64,000 bases of DNA, taken from positions 1 to 64,000 of the forward strand of contig NZ_BSTF01000003.1 of NCBI RefSeq assembly GCF_030269365.1. The letters are read 5' to 3'. Positions 1 through 8,398 of the stretch are shown here, in pieces (the stretch's first letter is position 1; each line of letters begins with the position of its first letter). The stretch is from Lentzea sp. NBRC 102530. GTDB taxonomy: Bacteria > Actinomycetota > Actinomycetes > Mycobacteriales > Pseudonocardiaceae. The notes beneath the pieces are model-generated. The model worked only from the letters and a program-made list of their open reading frames with translations, was not told the origin of the DNA and ran no database searches. A program made the translations under genes and the position numbers.

Positions 1-127
1 ACATCGACTGGTACAACACCACCCGCATCTCCACCACGCTCAAGGGCCTGAGCCCGGTCGAATACCGAGCCCAGGCCCTCACGGCCTAACCTTCAGTTAG
101 CCAGTCCAACTTCCGGGGACCAGTTCA
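1..127 (+). mobile_element. Right end of an IS3-family insertion sequence
   Basis: The window opens inside a transposase reading frame. After its stop codon, the stretch 91-127 ends in ccggggaccagttca, which resembles the terminal inverted repeats of actinobacterial IS3 elements (an end starting TGAACTGGTCCCCGG on the other strand). Only this end is in the window, so completeness and target duplication cannot be judged. It lies about 30 bases past the stop codon of the convergent exporter gene. Confidence 0.6.
3..89 (+). CDS. Transposase, C-terminal 28 residues (partial)
   Basis: The frame reads IDWYNTTRISTTLKGLSPVE and continues to a TAA at 87-89. The W-Y-N-x-x-R...L-x-x-L-S-P-x-x-Y/F pattern is the usual C-terminus of the DDE integrase core of IS3-type OrfB transposases. 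The start and catalytic residues lie outside the window, so whether the element is intact is unknown. Confidence 0.75.
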   Translation: MDWYNTTRISTTLKGLSPVEYRAQALTA

Positions 128-156
128 GGAGCAGCCCCCTCTTCTTCGTTTCGGAA

Positions 157-1797
157 CTAGACCGCGATGGCCTCGGCGTCCGCGACCCGCTCCAGACCCG
201 ACCTGGTCGACAGCGGCTTCTCGCGCAGGAACCACACGAGGACGAACGCGACGATCATCACGATGCCGCCGGTCATGAAGACCGTGTCGATCGCGCTGGA
301 GAACCCGTCGAGGAACGGCTTGGCCAGCACCGGGTCGAGACCGTTGAGGAACTCGGTGTTGTTGATGTCCACGCCGGACCCGCCACCGCCCTGCAGCATC
401 TTCGCGAACTCCGGGTTCTGGCCCAGAGCGGCGCGGAAGGCGTCGGTCTGCGCGGCGGCCTTGAGGCCCTCGGCGATCTTGTCGCCGACCGTGCTGAACA
501 GGATCGACAGGAACACCGCGGTGCCGACGGTGCCGCCGATCTGGCGGAAGAACGTCGCCGAAGCGGTCGCCACGCCCATGTCCCGGGGCTCGGCATCGTT
601 CTGGATCGCCAGCAGCAGCGTCTGCATGCACTGGCCGAGGCCCGCGCCCATCACGAACATGTAGCCCATGACGAGCCAGGTCGGCGTGTCCGTGCCGATG
701 GTGCTGAGCAGGAACAGCGCGAGCGCCATCAGGCCGGCGCCGATGATCGGGAAGATCTTGTAGCGCCCGGTCGTCGACGTGACCTTGCCCGCGATCGCGG
801 TGGCCGACATGATCCCGAACGTCATCGGCAGCAGCATCAGACCGGCCGTGGTCGGCGTGACGCCCTTGACGATCTGCAGGTAGAGCGGGATGGAGACCAT
901 GCCGCCGAACATGCCGATGCCGAGCACGAAGTTGATCGTGTTGCCGAGCGAGAACGTGTGGTTGCGGAACATCCGCATCGGCAGCATCGCCTCGTCGCCC
1001 ATGCGGTTCTCGACCCACACGAACGCCACCAGGCCGAGCACGCCGATCACGTACATGGCGATCGACAGACCCGACGCCCAGCCCCACTCACGGCCCTGTT
1101 CGGCCACGATCAGCAGCGGCACCAGGCCGACGGTCAGCGCGATGGCGCCACCGAAGTCGATGCGGTGGTTCACCCGCTGGTGCGGGATGTTGAGCACGCG
1201 GGCCACCACGAACAGGGCGAGCAGCGCGATCGGGACGTTCACGAGGAACACCCAGCGCCACCCGGTGACACCGAGGAACGAGCTGAGACCGGCGAACACG
1301 CCGCCGATGACCGGGCCGAGCACGCTGGCCGAACCGAACACGGCCATGAAGTACGCGGAGTACTTGCTGCGCTCCCGCGGCGAGATGATGTCCGCCATGA
1401 TCGCGAAGGCCAGCGACATCAGACCACCGGCGCCGAGACCCTGCACCGCGCGGAACGCGGCCAGCTCGTACATCGAGGTCGCGAGGCCCGAGAGCAGCGA
1501 CCCGACGAGGAACAGCGAGATCGCCGCGAGGTACATCGGCTTGCGCCCGTAGATGTCCGACAGCTTGCCGTACAACGGGGTGGTGATGGTCGCGGTGATC
1601 AGGTAGGCGGTGGTCGCCCACGCCTGCAGCGTCTGGCCGTGCAGCTGGTCGGCGATGGTCTTCATGGCGCTGGCGACGATCATCTGGTCCAGCGCCGCGA
1701 GGAACATGCCCAGCAGCAGGCCGGACAGCACCGTCATGATCTGGCGATGCGTCAGGGAGACCCCTGGCGTGGGTGTCGCCTCGGCTGTTGATGACAT
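157..1797 (-). CDS. MFS multidrug efflux transporter, DHA2 (EmrB/QacA) type
   Basis: About 546 residues with some 14 hydrophobic segments, the size and topology of drug:H+ antiporters of the 14-TMS family. The N-terminal part holds MFLAALDQMIVASAMKTIA (motif C-like start of TM1) and LSDIYGRKPMYL (motif A between TM2 and TM3). The start ATG at 1797 lies 2 bases after the stop of the upstream marR-type gene, with a GGAGGG ribosome site inside that gene. An open frame continues upstream to 2358, but it crosses the regulator gene and its sequence there looks non-coding. Substrate cannot be told from sequence. Expression is probably controlled by the adjacent MarR protein. Confidence 0.9.
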   Translation of the reverse strand: MSSTAEATPTPGVSLTHRQIMTVLSGLLLGMFLAALDQMIVASAMKTIADQLHGQTLQAWATTAYLITATITTPLYGKLSDIYGRKPMYLAAISLFLVGSLLSGLATSMYELAAFRAVQGLGAGGLMSLAFAIMADIISPRERSKYSAYFMAVFGSASVLGPVIGGVFAGLSSFLGVTGWRWVFLVNVPIALLALFVVARVLNIPHQRVNHRIDFGGAIALTVGLVPLLIVAEQGREWGWASGLSIAMYVIGVLGLVAFVWVENRMGDEAMLPMRMFRNHTFSLGNTINFVLGIGMFGGMVSIPLYLQIVKGVTPTTAGLMLLPMTFGIMSATAIAGKVTSTTGRYKIFPIIGAGLMALALFLLSTIGTDTPTWLVMGYMFVMGAGLGQCMQTLLLAIQNDAEPRDMGVATASATFFRQIGGTVGTAVFLSILFSTVGDKIAEGLKAAAQTDAFRAALGQNPEFAKMLQGGGGSGVDINNTEFLNGLDPVLAKPFLDGFSSAIDTVFMTGGIVMIVAFVLVWFLREKPLSTRSGLERVADAEAIAV

Positions 1798-1799
1798 CT

Positions 1800-2330
1800 C
1801 TAGTCTTTCCCTCCGTCGCGGGGCCCCGTCCCGCGGTTGTTCAGAAAGAGCGCTGGAATCACGCGCTCGTAGTCCTGGACGAAGCGTTCGAACAGGTCCG
1901 CGAAGCCCTTGAAGTCCTCGTCGACCCAGTCCGCGAACACCTGCTCGATGGCCTCGTTGCGCTGACGCCGACGCGTCAGGATCAGCTCGCGGCCCGCTTC
2001 GGTGACCGCGAGAACGCTGGCCCGGCCGTCCGCCGGGTCGGCCCGCCTCTCGATCAGCCCGTCCTTCACCAGACCGGCGACCTGCCGGCTGATCGTGGAC
2101 GGGTCCGAGAGAACCGCCTCCGCGAGCGCGCTCGACCGGCATTCCCCGAGACCGGAGAGCGTCGCGAGAAGCACGAAGGCGGACTTGTCCATGCCCTGCT
2201 TCGCCATCTGGTGCGACACCTGGGCGTGCATCTTGTTGAGGCGCACCATCGCCATCCCGACCCGGTCCGCGAGCTCGTGCTCGGGATCGACGTCGAAGGT
2301 GACGCTGGGGCACCTGCCCGGCTCGACCAT
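1800..2330 (-). CDS. MarR-family transcriptional regulator
   Basis: 176 residues with a winged helix: SALAEAVLSDPSTISRQVAG is the recognition-helix region and RRADPADGRASVLAVTEAG the wing, as in MarR/EmrR proteins. ATG at 2330 is preceded by GAGGTG at a good distance; earlier in-frame codons lack this. It is the first gene of a two-gene operon with the DHA2 exporter. A nested palindrome in its promoter suggests that it represses itself and the pump until a ligand binds. The ligand is not predictable. Confidence 0.9.
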   Translation of the reverse strand: MVEPGRCPSVTFDVDPEHELADRVGMAMVRLNKMHAQVSHQMAKQGMDKSAFVLLATLSGLGECRSSALAEAVLSDPSTISRQVAGLVKDGLIERRADPADGRASVLAVTEAGRELILTRRRQRNEAIEQVFADWVDEDFKGFADLFERFVQDYERVIPALFLNNRGTGPRDGGKD

Positions 2331-2342
2331 CTGACACCTCGT

Positions 2343-2378
2343 TGCTTGTATCACCCAACTAGTTGCTCGGTACAAGCA
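2343..2378. promoter_or_regulatory. Nested palindromic operator for the MarR/exporter operon
   Basis: TGCTTGTA (2343-2350) and TACAAGCA (2371-2378) are perfect inverted repeats. Exactly between them, with 5-base spacers on each side, lies the 10-base palindrome CAACTAGTTG (2356-2365). The 8-5-10-5-8 symmetry suits a dimeric MarR protein, perhaps two dimers. Read on the minus strand, TTGTAC could serve as a -35 box overlapping the repeat, so binding would block transcription. The protein-site match is inferred from position. Confidence 0.6.
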
Positions 2379-2504
2379 TCCATCCCGGTCCACCGGATTG
2401 CAAGTGAGTTTCAGGTCTCACTCCACGGCGGAGTGGTACGGACGCTCCGAGTAGCGGTTACTCGCGGGTAGCCCCAGGAGTTACCCGCCGGTAGCATCCG
2501 TCCC

Positions 2505-2957
2505 ATGAGCCAAGACGTGTCGTTCATCGCCGACGCCATGAAGCAGGCAGTGCCGTACGTGAAGACGACCGGCATCGAGTTCGAGGAGGTGTCGGCGAGC
2601 CGCATCGTGGCGTCCCTGCCCGACACCCCGGAGCTGCACAACCACATCGGCGGCCCGCACGCCGCGATGATGTTCGGTCTCGGCGAGTCCGCGTCCGGCG
2701 CCGTCGTGATGGCCGCGTTCGCCGCCCACCTCGCGAAGGTCACGCCGCTCGCCGTCAGCGCGGAGATCTCCTACAAGAAGATCGCCATGGGACCGCTCCG
2801 CGCGGAAGCCGTGCTCGGGCGTTCCGCGGACGAGGTCCTGGCCGAACTGGAGGCCGGCACGCGGCCCGAGTTCCCCGTCACCATCACGATCAGCAACGCC
2901 GAGGGCGTCACCACCGGTGAGATGACCGTCGTCTGGACGCTCAAGCCCGCACGCTGA
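2505..2957 (+). CDS. Hotdog-fold thioesterase-like protein (DUF4442/PaaI-like)
   Basis: 150 residues. The stretch HNHIGGPHAAMMFGLGESAS followed by a beta-rich C-terminus (VSAEISYKKIAMGPLRAEA, VTITISNAEGVTTGEMTVVW) is typical of the DUF4442 branch of hotdog proteins, which resemble acyl-CoA thioesterases. The usual catalytic Asp/Glu is not obvious, so the substrate is unknown. It is monocistronic and divergent from the marR operon. Confidence 0.75.
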   Translation: MSQDVSFIADAMKQAVPYVKTTGIEFEEVSASRIVASLPDTPELHNHIGGPHAAMMFGLGESASGAVVMAAFAAHLAKVTPLAVSAEISYKKIAMGPLRAEAVLGRSADEVLAELEAGTRPEFPVTITISNAEGVTTGEMTVVWTLKPAR

Positions 2958-3056
2958 ACTGGGCATCTCCGTATTTCGGTTGGAAATCGCGGTGAACCGA
3001 ACCGCGCGAAATACGTAGCCTTGGCGACTCTCCGCCCCGCGTGCACCATCGAGGTC

Positions 3057-3776
3057 ATGTCGGGGTGGAGAACTGTGGGCGGGGTCGTGCTGGTCCTGCT
3101 CACCGCGGGGTGCGCCGCGCAGGTGCAGGAGTCGAGACCGGTGGCCGTCGAGAAGCCGGCCGAGGACGCGCCGGTGACGGCGTCGTCGCCGACCTCGGCG
3201 TCGATCCCGCCCGCCCAGCTCGGCATCAGCGTGGCCTCGATCGTGGACGGCCGGTCCGTGATGCTCTCCGACGGCTCGAAGGCCGAGGTCAGCGGACTCG
3301 CGCAGCCCGGCGCGTGCTGGGCGGACGCCGCCACGAGCTTCGCCAGGAGCATGCTGCTCAACCAGCAGGTGCGCTACGACCGGGCCACCGGCGTCCTCTC
3401 CCTCACCGACGGCACCGACTACGCGTTGCTCGCGCTGGGCAACGGCGCCGGTCGCACCGCGGGCACCCCCACGCCGGGCCAGAAGGAGGCCGAGGTGGCC
3501 GCCCAGCGCGTGCCGATGGGCCTGTGGGGCACGCCCTGCGGCGGCAAGGACGTCCTGGAGACCTCGACTCCCCCGCCTCCGCCACCCCCTCCGGCGACGA
3601 CGACCACGACCAAGAAGCCGCCGACGACGACGCAGACGCCGAAGCCCACCTACTTCGCGACCTGCGACGACGCCCGCCGCGCCGGTGCCGCCCCGCTCTA
3701 CTGGGGCCAGCCGGGCTACCGGGTCGAGCTCGACGAGAACCGCAACGGCATCGCGTGCGAGTCCCGGTACCGCTAA
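3057..3776 (+). CDS. Lipoprotein with SNase-like core and excalibur domain
   Basis: About 239 residues. The N-terminus VLVLLTAGCAAQ carries a lipobox (LTAGC), so the protein should be anchored outside the membrane. The middle (SVASIVDGRSVMLSDGSKAE and following) looks like the OB-fold start of a thermonuclease domain, without clear catalytic Arg/Glu. A Pro/Thr linker leads to a C-terminal excalibur motif: CDDARRAGAAPL, then LDENRNGIACE, a DxDxNGxxC-type calcium loop with paired cysteines. The start at 3057 puts the signal sequence directly at the N-terminus. Role unknown. Confidence 0.8.
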   Translation: MSGWRTVGGVVLVLLTAGCAAQVQESRPVAVEKPAEDAPVTASSPTSASIPPAQLGISVASIVDGRSVMLSDGSKAEVSGLAQPGACWADAATSFARSMLLNQQVRYDRATGVLSLTDGTDYALLALGNGAGRTAGTPTPGQKEAEVAAQRVPMGLWGTPCGGKDVLETSTPPPPPPPPATTTTTKKPPTTTQTPKPTYFATCDDARRAGAAPLYWGQPGYRVELDENRNGIACESRYR

Positions 3777-3789
3777 TAACCTCAGCGGT

Positions 3790-4752
3790 ATGAAGCTGGA
3801 CAAGGCCGCCGTCGACTACAGCCCCGCGAGCGCGGGGGACATCGCCAAACAGGCGGAAGAGCAGGGCTACGACGGGTTCTGGCTCGCCGAGACCAAGCAC
3901 GACCCGTTCCTCGCGCTGGCCGGAGCCGCCGCGGCGACCGAGCGGATCGAGCTCGGCACGGCGATCGCGGTGGCGTTCGCACGCAACCCGATGACCGTCG
4001 CGACCACGGCGAACGACCTGCGGCTGCTGTCGGGAGGCCGGTTCAACCTCGGCCTGGGTTCGCAGGTCGAAGCCCACATCACCAAGCGCTTCGCCATGCC
4101 GTGGAGCAAACCCGCCGCACGCATGCGCGAGTTCGTGCTGGCCCTGCGCGCGATCTGGCACGCCTGGGAGACCGGCGAACGGCTGGCGTTCCGCGGCGAG
4201 TTCTACAAGCACACGCTGATGACACCGTTCTTCGACCCCGGCCCGAACCCGCACGGCCGGGCGCCGATCTACCTCGCGGGCGTCGGCGAGCGGATGACCG
4301 AGGTGGCGGGCGAGGTCGCGGACGGCTTCCTGTGCCACAACTTCACGACCGAGCGGTACCTGCGCGAGGTGACGCTGCCGGCGTTGGAACGCGGCCGCGC
4401 GAAGGTGGGGAAATCGTTGGAGGGCTTCGAGATCAGCGGCCCGGTGTTCACCGCGACGAACGACGAGGAGATCGCCGACGTCAAGCGGCAGATCGCGTTC
4501 TACGGGTCGACGCCCGCCTACCGGCCGGTGCTGGACCTGCACGGGTGGGGCGCGCTGCACGAGGAGCTGCACCGCATGTCGCGGCGGCAGCAGTGGGCGG
4601 AGATGAGCGAACTGGTCACGGACGAGGTGCTGGCCGAGTTCTGCGTGCTCGGCACCCCGGAGACCGTCACGGCCGCGCTTCTGGACCGCTACGGCGACGT
4701 CGTCACCCGGATCTCACCGTCGCGGAACGTGCTTCAGCGGCCGGAGAAGTGA
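3790..4752 (+). CDS. LLM-class F420-dependent oxidoreductase
   Basis: 320 residues with a luciferase-like TIM barrel: EEQGYDGFWLAETKHDPFLA near the N-terminus, ERIELGTAIAVAFARNPM, LSGGRFNLGLGSQVEAHI, then AGVGERMTEVAGEVADGF. This pattern fits the F420-dependent monooxygenase/reductase branch of the bacterial luciferase superfamily. ATG at 3790 follows the previous stop by 13 bases. Substrate not predictable. Its 3' end overlaps a small convergent gene by 19 bases. Confidence 0.88.
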   Translation: MKLDKAAVDYSPASAGDIAKQAEEQGYDGFWLAETKHDPFLALAGAAAATERIELGTAIAVAFARNPMTVATTANDLRLLSGGRFNLGLGSQVEAHITKRFAMPWSKPAARMREFVLALRAIWHAWETGERLAFRGEFYKHTLMTPFFDPGPNPHGRAPIYLAGVGERMTEVAGEVADGFLCHNFTTERYLREVTLPALERGRAKVGKSLEGFEISGPVFTATNDEEIADVKRQIAFYGSTPAYRPVLDLHGWGALHEELHRMSRRQQWAEMSELVTDEVLAEFCVLGTPETVTAALLDRYGDVVTRISPSRNVLQRPEK

Positions 4753-4907
4753 CTGAGCCCCTGGCGGGCCAGCTCGGCGTGGAACCCGACCAGTTCGGCG
4801 CGCACCCTGGCGACGCCCTTCTTGCGGATCCACCGGCGTCTGCCGACGTTGGCGGCGGTCAGGGCGAACGGCAGGGCGAGCAGGGTCAGGATCAGGGCGA
4901 TGGCCAT
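4734..4907 (-). CDS. Small single-pass membrane protein, 57 residues
   Basis: The frame starts MAIALILTLLALPFALTAAN, a clear membrane segment, followed by a basic stretch (RRRWIRKK) and an amphipathic tail ending SHFSGR. A GAGGAG ribosome site lies 6-9 bases before the ATG. The hydrophobic-then-basic pattern and the good ribosome site support a real gene even though it is short. It overlaps the end of the convergent oxidoreductase. Function unknown. Confidence 0.6.
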   Translation of the reverse strand: MAIALILTLLALPFALTAANVGRRRWIRKKGVARVRAELVGFHAELARQGLSHFSGR

Positions 4908-5017
4908 CTCGTCTCCTCAGGGGGTTGCGAACAAGCAACGACCAATCGAGACATCGCTTACGGTACCGGCTCGAACGCCACCCAGGTGGAGCAAAGTCAC
5001 CGACAGACGACGAGTTC

Positions 5018-5040
5018 TTGACTAATATTATTTTCGGTGT
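5018..5040. promoter_or_regulatory. AT-rich palindrome before the ArsR/SRPBCC operon
   Basis: In this GC-rich DNA the run cttgactaatattattttcg stands out. It contains the perfect palindrome TAATATTA (5023-5030), 22 bases before the ArsR-type start. It may combine the -10 region with an operator for the regulator. Inference from position and composition only. Confidence 0.35.
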
Positions 5041-5052
5041 GACGCTTGCGGC

Positions 5053-5649
5053 ATGTTCGAAGTGGCGGTGATCGAGGACCCGTCCGCGGCCGAGGTGTCG
5101 CTGGACCCGGTGCGGGCGAGGCTGCTCGCGGAGCTGGTGGAGCCCGGATCGGCGACGATGCTCGCCGCGAAGGTCGGGCTGCCGCGACAGAAGGTGAACT
5201 ACCACCTGCGCACGCTGGAGCAGCACGGCCTGGTGGAGCTCGTCGAGGAACGGCGCAAGGGCAACGTGAACGAGCGCCTGCTGCAGGCGACCGCCGCGTC
5301 CTACGTCATCTCCCCGACGGCGCTCGCGGCCGTGCAGCCGGACCCGGCGCGCTCGCCCGACCGGTTGTCCGCGCGGTGGCTGCTCGCCGTCTCGGCCCGG
5401 CTGGTGCGCGACGTCGGCACGTTGATCACGGGCGCGACCAGGGCGAAGAAGCGGCTCGCGACGTTCGCGCTGGACGGCGAGGTCCGGTTCGCCTCGGCGG
5501 CGGACCGCGCGGCGTTCGCCGAGGAGCTCGCGGGGTTCATGACGCAGCTGGTCGCGAAGTACCACGACGAACAGGCCGAAGGGGGACGCCCGCACCGAGT
5601 CGTCGTCGCCCTGCACCCGCGCGTGGCCGCCAAGGAGGAAGAGTCGTGA
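5053..5649 (+). CDS. ArsR-like winged-helix transcriptional regulator
   Basis: 198 residues. The HTH runs through LLAELVEPGSATMLAAKVGL and QKVNYHLRTLEQHGLVELVE, the ArsR/HTH_20 pattern. No metal-binding cysteine pair is seen, so it probably does not sense metals. It overlaps the following SRPBCC gene by 4 bases (GTGA), a pairing common in actinobacteria where the regulator and an AHSA1-type protein form one unit. Confidence 0.85.
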   Translation: MFEVAVIEDPSAAEVSLDPVRARLLAELVEPGSATMLAAKVGLPRQKVNYHLRTLEQHGLVELVEERRKGNVNERLLQATAASYVISPTALAAVQPDPARSPDRLSARWLLAVSARLVRDVGTLITGATRAKKRLATFALDGEVRFASAADRAAFAEELAGFMTQLVAKYHDEQAEGGRPHRVVVALHPRVAAKEEES

Positions 5650-6386
5650 CGCACGAGTTCGAGATCGCGAAGGAAGTCGAGGTCGAGGGGACCCCGGAGC
5701 AGGTCTGGGACGCCATCGCGACCGGACCCGGCATCGACTCGTGGTTCATGGGCCCGCACACCGTCGACGGACGCCTCGGCGGCCGGATGACGCTCGACAT
5801 GGGCTTCTTCCAGGAGTCCTCGACGATCACGACCTGGGAGCCGGGCAAGCACCTCGCGTACTCGAGCGCGAAGGGCGAGGACGGCACGTTCCACGCCATG
5901 GAGTACCTGATCGAGGCCCGCGAGCAGGGCACGACCGTGCTGCGGTTCGTGCACAGCGGCATCCTCGCCGACGGCTGGGGCGACGAGTTCGTCGACCAGC
6001 AGTCGAAGGGCTGGGACATGTACCTGTTCACGATGGCCGAGTACGTCAAGCACTTCGCCGGACGACCCGGTACGTACGTCTTCGCGCAGTGGCCCGAACA
6101 GCCGGAGGGCGCGGACAACTGGCCGGTGCTGCTGGCGGCGCTCGGGGTCTCTCCCGACGCCGAGGTCGGCGACGAGGTGACGCTGCGACCGTTCGGCATC
6201 CCCGGCGTCGTCGACTACGTGGTCCGCCACGACCTGCACAACTTCCTCGGCGTGCGCGGCCCGGACGGCCTCTACCGCTTCCACGGCACGAGCGCGTTCG
6301 GCCACCACGTCTTCGGTGACGCGACCGGTGAAGCCGAGCGCTGGCAGGCGTTCCTGACTCAGACCGTCGGCGTGCAGACCTCGTAG
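5646..6386 (+). CDS. SRPBCC (AHSA1-like) family protein
   Basis: 246 residues from a GTG start that overlaps the regulator stop. The N-terminal 140 residues show the START/Bet v1 cavity fold: EVEGTPEQVWDAIATGPGID, GGRMTLDMGFF, ITTWEPGKHLAYS, and a C-terminal helix ending in YLFTMAEYVKHF. A further ~100-residue tail resembles a second, shorter repeat. Such proteins bind hydrophobic ligands; the ligand is unknown. The 3' end overlaps the convergent GH114 gene by 28 bases. Confidence 0.8.
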   Translation: MTHEFEIAKEVEVEGTPEQVWDAIATGPGIDSWFMGPHTVDGRLGGRMTLDMGFFQESSTITTWEPGKHLAYSSAKGEDGTFHAMEYLIEAREQGTTVLRFVHSGILADGWGDEFVDQQSKGWDMYLFTMAEYVKHFAGRPGTYVFAQWPEQPEGADNWPVLLAALGVSPDAEVGDEVTLRPFGIPGVVDYVVRHDLHNFLGVRGPDGLYRFHGTSAFGHHVFGDATGEAERWQAFLTQTVGVQTS

Positions 6387-7189
6387 ACGTAGTCCTCGTG
6401 CCCGTACGGCACGATGTTCCGGTCGCGCCGGATGATCGACACCTTCCCGGCGCGATCGGCACAGGACTTGTTGAAGCCCGCCTCGGTGTACTCGATCTGG
6501 AAGAAGTCGTTGCCGAACGCGTTGGCGAACGTCCCGCACTCGTTGCGCGCCTGGCAGTCCTCGGTGATCGCGAAGTCGAAGCCGATCTCCTTCTTGCCCG
6601 CGTCACCCAGTTCCGCGGCGTTCTTCTGCGCCACCGCGAGCCCCTGCTCGTGCGCGTACCGCACGAACGCCTTCATGTACTCCTTGGTGGCGTTGAGGTC
6701 GAACGCGCCCTGCGAGCGCTGGTAGGAGTCGAGGTTGTCCGGCTCGACGCCCTTGAAGTACGACGTCTTGCAGTCCTTGATCCACTTCTTCTGGATCTCC
6801 AGGATCTTCGCGCGCTTCTCGCCGGTGGAGATGTCGAGGATCCCCTCCTGCCACTCCGGGTCGATCGCGACCTGGCCGTCCTTCTTGACCAGCAGGTCGT
6901 CGTGGTTCGCGCGCCACCAGTCGAGCCCGCCCTCCGCCTTGTTCGGCTGCGTCTGCAGGGCGTTGAGGTAGCAGATGTTGTAGCGCCGGCCGTCAATGAT
7001 CTTGCTGCGGTCCCTGACGACGATCTTCACCGGCACGTCCGGCTGGTAGGCGCCCCCGAGCTGGTAGTCGAGCTGGCCACCGGCGGGCGGTTTCTCCCGC
7101 GGCGGCAGCTCGGGTTCGCTCGCACACCCGCTCAGCAAGACCAGCACGGCAAGTGCCGCAACAGGTTTGACCAGTGTTCCGAGATCCAC
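6359..7189 (-). CDS. Lipoprotein, GH114 endo-alpha-1,4-polygalactosaminidase-like
   Basis: 276 residues. The N-terminus LAVLVLLSGCAS is a lipoprotein signal (LSGC). The mature part shows the TIM-barrel landmarks of glycoside hydrolase family 114: YNICYLNA, WQEGILDIS, FKGVEPDNLDSY, LAVAQKNAAEL and FDFAITEDCQ followed by a paired Cys. The acidic residues of the VEPDN and TEDC motifs are present. GH114 enzymes cut galactosamine-containing exopolysaccharide; that activity here is inferred from family only. Confidence 0.8.
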   Translation of the reverse strand: MDLGTLVKPVAALAVLVLLSGCASEPELPPREKPPAGGQLDYQLGGAYQPDVPVKIVVRDRSKIIDGRRYNICYLNALQTQPNKAEGGLDWWRANHDDLLVKKDGQVAIDPEWQEGILDISTGEKRAKILEIQKKWIKDCKTSYFKGVEPDNLDSYQRSQGAFDLNATKEYMKAFVRYAHEQGLAVAQKNAAELGDAGKKEIGFDFAITEDCQARNECGTFANAFGNDFFQIEYTEAGFNKSCADRAGKVSIIRRDRNIVPYGHEDYVYEVCTPTV

Positions 7190-7326
7190 GCGACGACCTT
7201 CCCGGTCTCGACGCCCTCAGGCCGTTCACAGCAGCCACACAGCCTGCTCCACCGCATGTCTCACCGGCGTGAGGATTAGGCCGTTGGGCGGCCATCAGTT
7301 CAGTGCCGGCCGGGTACCACCCGTCC

Positions 7327-7992
7327 ATGCGGTGGTTGCTGCTGATCCTCGTCCTGGCGGGCTGTTCCGCGATCCCCCTCTCCCCCTCGGCGTCCTCCGC
7401 GGCCCAGGTCGACCGAGTCCCCCGGGGAACCCTCGACGCCGTCGCCGCCCGCACCTCACTGGCCGCACTGCCCGTGGCGACACCGGGCCGGATGGACGGC
7501 TACGTGCGGGACTGCGACGACGGCAAGGCGTGCGTCTTCGGCCAGCCCTGGTTCGACACCGACGGCGACGGCTGCGACCAGCGCAGCCAGGTGCTGGCCC
7601 GCGACCTCGCCGAGGTGACCCGCAAGCCGGGCCGCTGCGGCGTGCAGTCCGGTGTCCTCGACGACCCGTACACCGGCACGCAGGTGACCAGCGTGTCGAA
7701 GATCCAGATCGACCACGTGGTGCCGCTGGCGGCGATGTGGCGCAGCGGGGCCGCCTCCTGGGCGCCGGAGCAGCGGCTGGCGGCGGCGAACGACCTGCGG
7801 AACCTGGTGGCGGTGTCGGGCAAGGTCAACCAGTCCAAGGGAGACAAGACGCCGGACGAGTGGATGCCGCCGTCCGCCGGCTACGCGTGCTCGTACGGGC
7901 GGATCTACGTGACCGTGAAAGCCGCTTACAGCCTCTCCGTGACGCCGGCGGAGCGTGCGGCGCTGGAGCAGGCCCTCACCGCCTGCGGGTGA
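7327..7992 (+). CDS. Secreted HNH nuclease-family lipoprotein (DUF1524)
   Basis: 221 residues starting MRWLLLILVLAGCSA, with a lipobox LAGC. The body has the DUF1524/GmrSD-C HNH signature: QIDHVVPLAAMW (catalytic His region) and AAANDLRNLVAVSGKVNQSK. Four to six cysteines probably form disulfides, as expected outside the cell. This family is very common in actinobacteria; whether it is a nutritional or defensive nuclease is not known. A strong hairpin follows the stop codon. Confidence 0.85.
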   Translation: MRWLLLILVLAGCSAIPLSPSASSAAQVDRVPRGTLDAVAARTSLAALPVATPGRMDGYVRDCDDGKACVFGQPWFDTDGDGCDQRSQVLARDLAEVTRKPGRCGVQSGVLDDPYTGTQVTSVSKIQIDHVVPLAAMWRSGAASWAPEQRLAAANDLRNLVAVSGKVNQSKGDKTPDEWMPPSAGYACSYGRIYVTVKAAYSLSVTPAERAALEQALTACG

Positions 7993-8025
7993 GGGAAACC
8001 GGCTGTGGGGAGCGCCTGAGAAATG

Positions 8026-8062
8026 CGGGAGGGCCAGATCAGCGAGTGATCTGGCCCTCCCG
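8026..8062. terminator. Perfect 16-bp hairpin after the HNH gene, original tRNA-Thr terminator
   Basis: CGGGAGGGCCAGATCA (8026-8041) and its exact complement (8047-8062) enclose the loop GCGAG. It ends directly against the left copy of the 51-bp att repeat. It probably terminated the HNH gene on one strand and, before the element inserted, the tRNA-Thr transcript on the other. Confidence 0.75.
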
Positions 8063-8113
8063 TCTCACCGAGCCGCCTATCGGAATCGAACCGATGACCT
8101 GCTCATTACGAGT
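8063..8113. repeat. Left att copy: duplicate of the tRNA-Thr 3' end
   Basis: This 51-bp stretch is identical to 13842-13892. It contains the 3' half of tRNA-Thr(CGT) on the minus strand (T arm, variable loop and the 3' side of the anticodon arm) plus 8 flanking bases. The left copy lacks the 5' half of the tRNA and cannot be a functional gene. It marks one boundary of an integrated element. Confidence 0.9.
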
Positions 8114-8149
8114 TCCCTGGTGTTCGTGTTGAGTGCTGACGGGTAGTAC

Positions 8150-8185
8150 CGCACCGGTCTGATTGATCCTGGTCAGGCCGGTGCG
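8150..8185. terminator. 14-bp hairpin near the left end of the element
   Basis: CGCACCGGTCTGAT (8150-8163) pairs with GTCAGGCCGGTGCG (8172-8185) across an 8-base loop, with two G-T pairs. The 285 bases between the left att copy and the first gene otherwise hold no gene that I can support. It may be a terminator for the leftward operon. Confidence 0.5.
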
Positions 8186-8398
8186 ACTGCCGTTCGGTGC
8201 CGTTGTCGATCAGCTCGTTTCAGAGCGTTCGGGCACACAATGGGCACACTTTGCGTGCCTCCATCTCGTCCCCGCTGACCAGCACGGATGCCGCTCCGCA
8301 GACGGCGAACCAGAGTGTGATCCCCCGGAAGTTGATCGGGCGTGCCGTCGCTTCGACCGCGTGCAGCAACGACCGGAAGACACCGGCTGCCGGTCTGA

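Noticed and set aside
157-2358. A single 733-residue exporter with a long N-terminal extension
   Set aside because: The extra part crosses the marR-type gene in another frame, is Arg/Gly-rich, and a good start with ribosome site exists at 1797.
8071-8113. A second tRNA-Thr gene
   Set aside because: Only the 3' half is present; the acceptor 5' strand and D arm are missing. It is the att duplicate.
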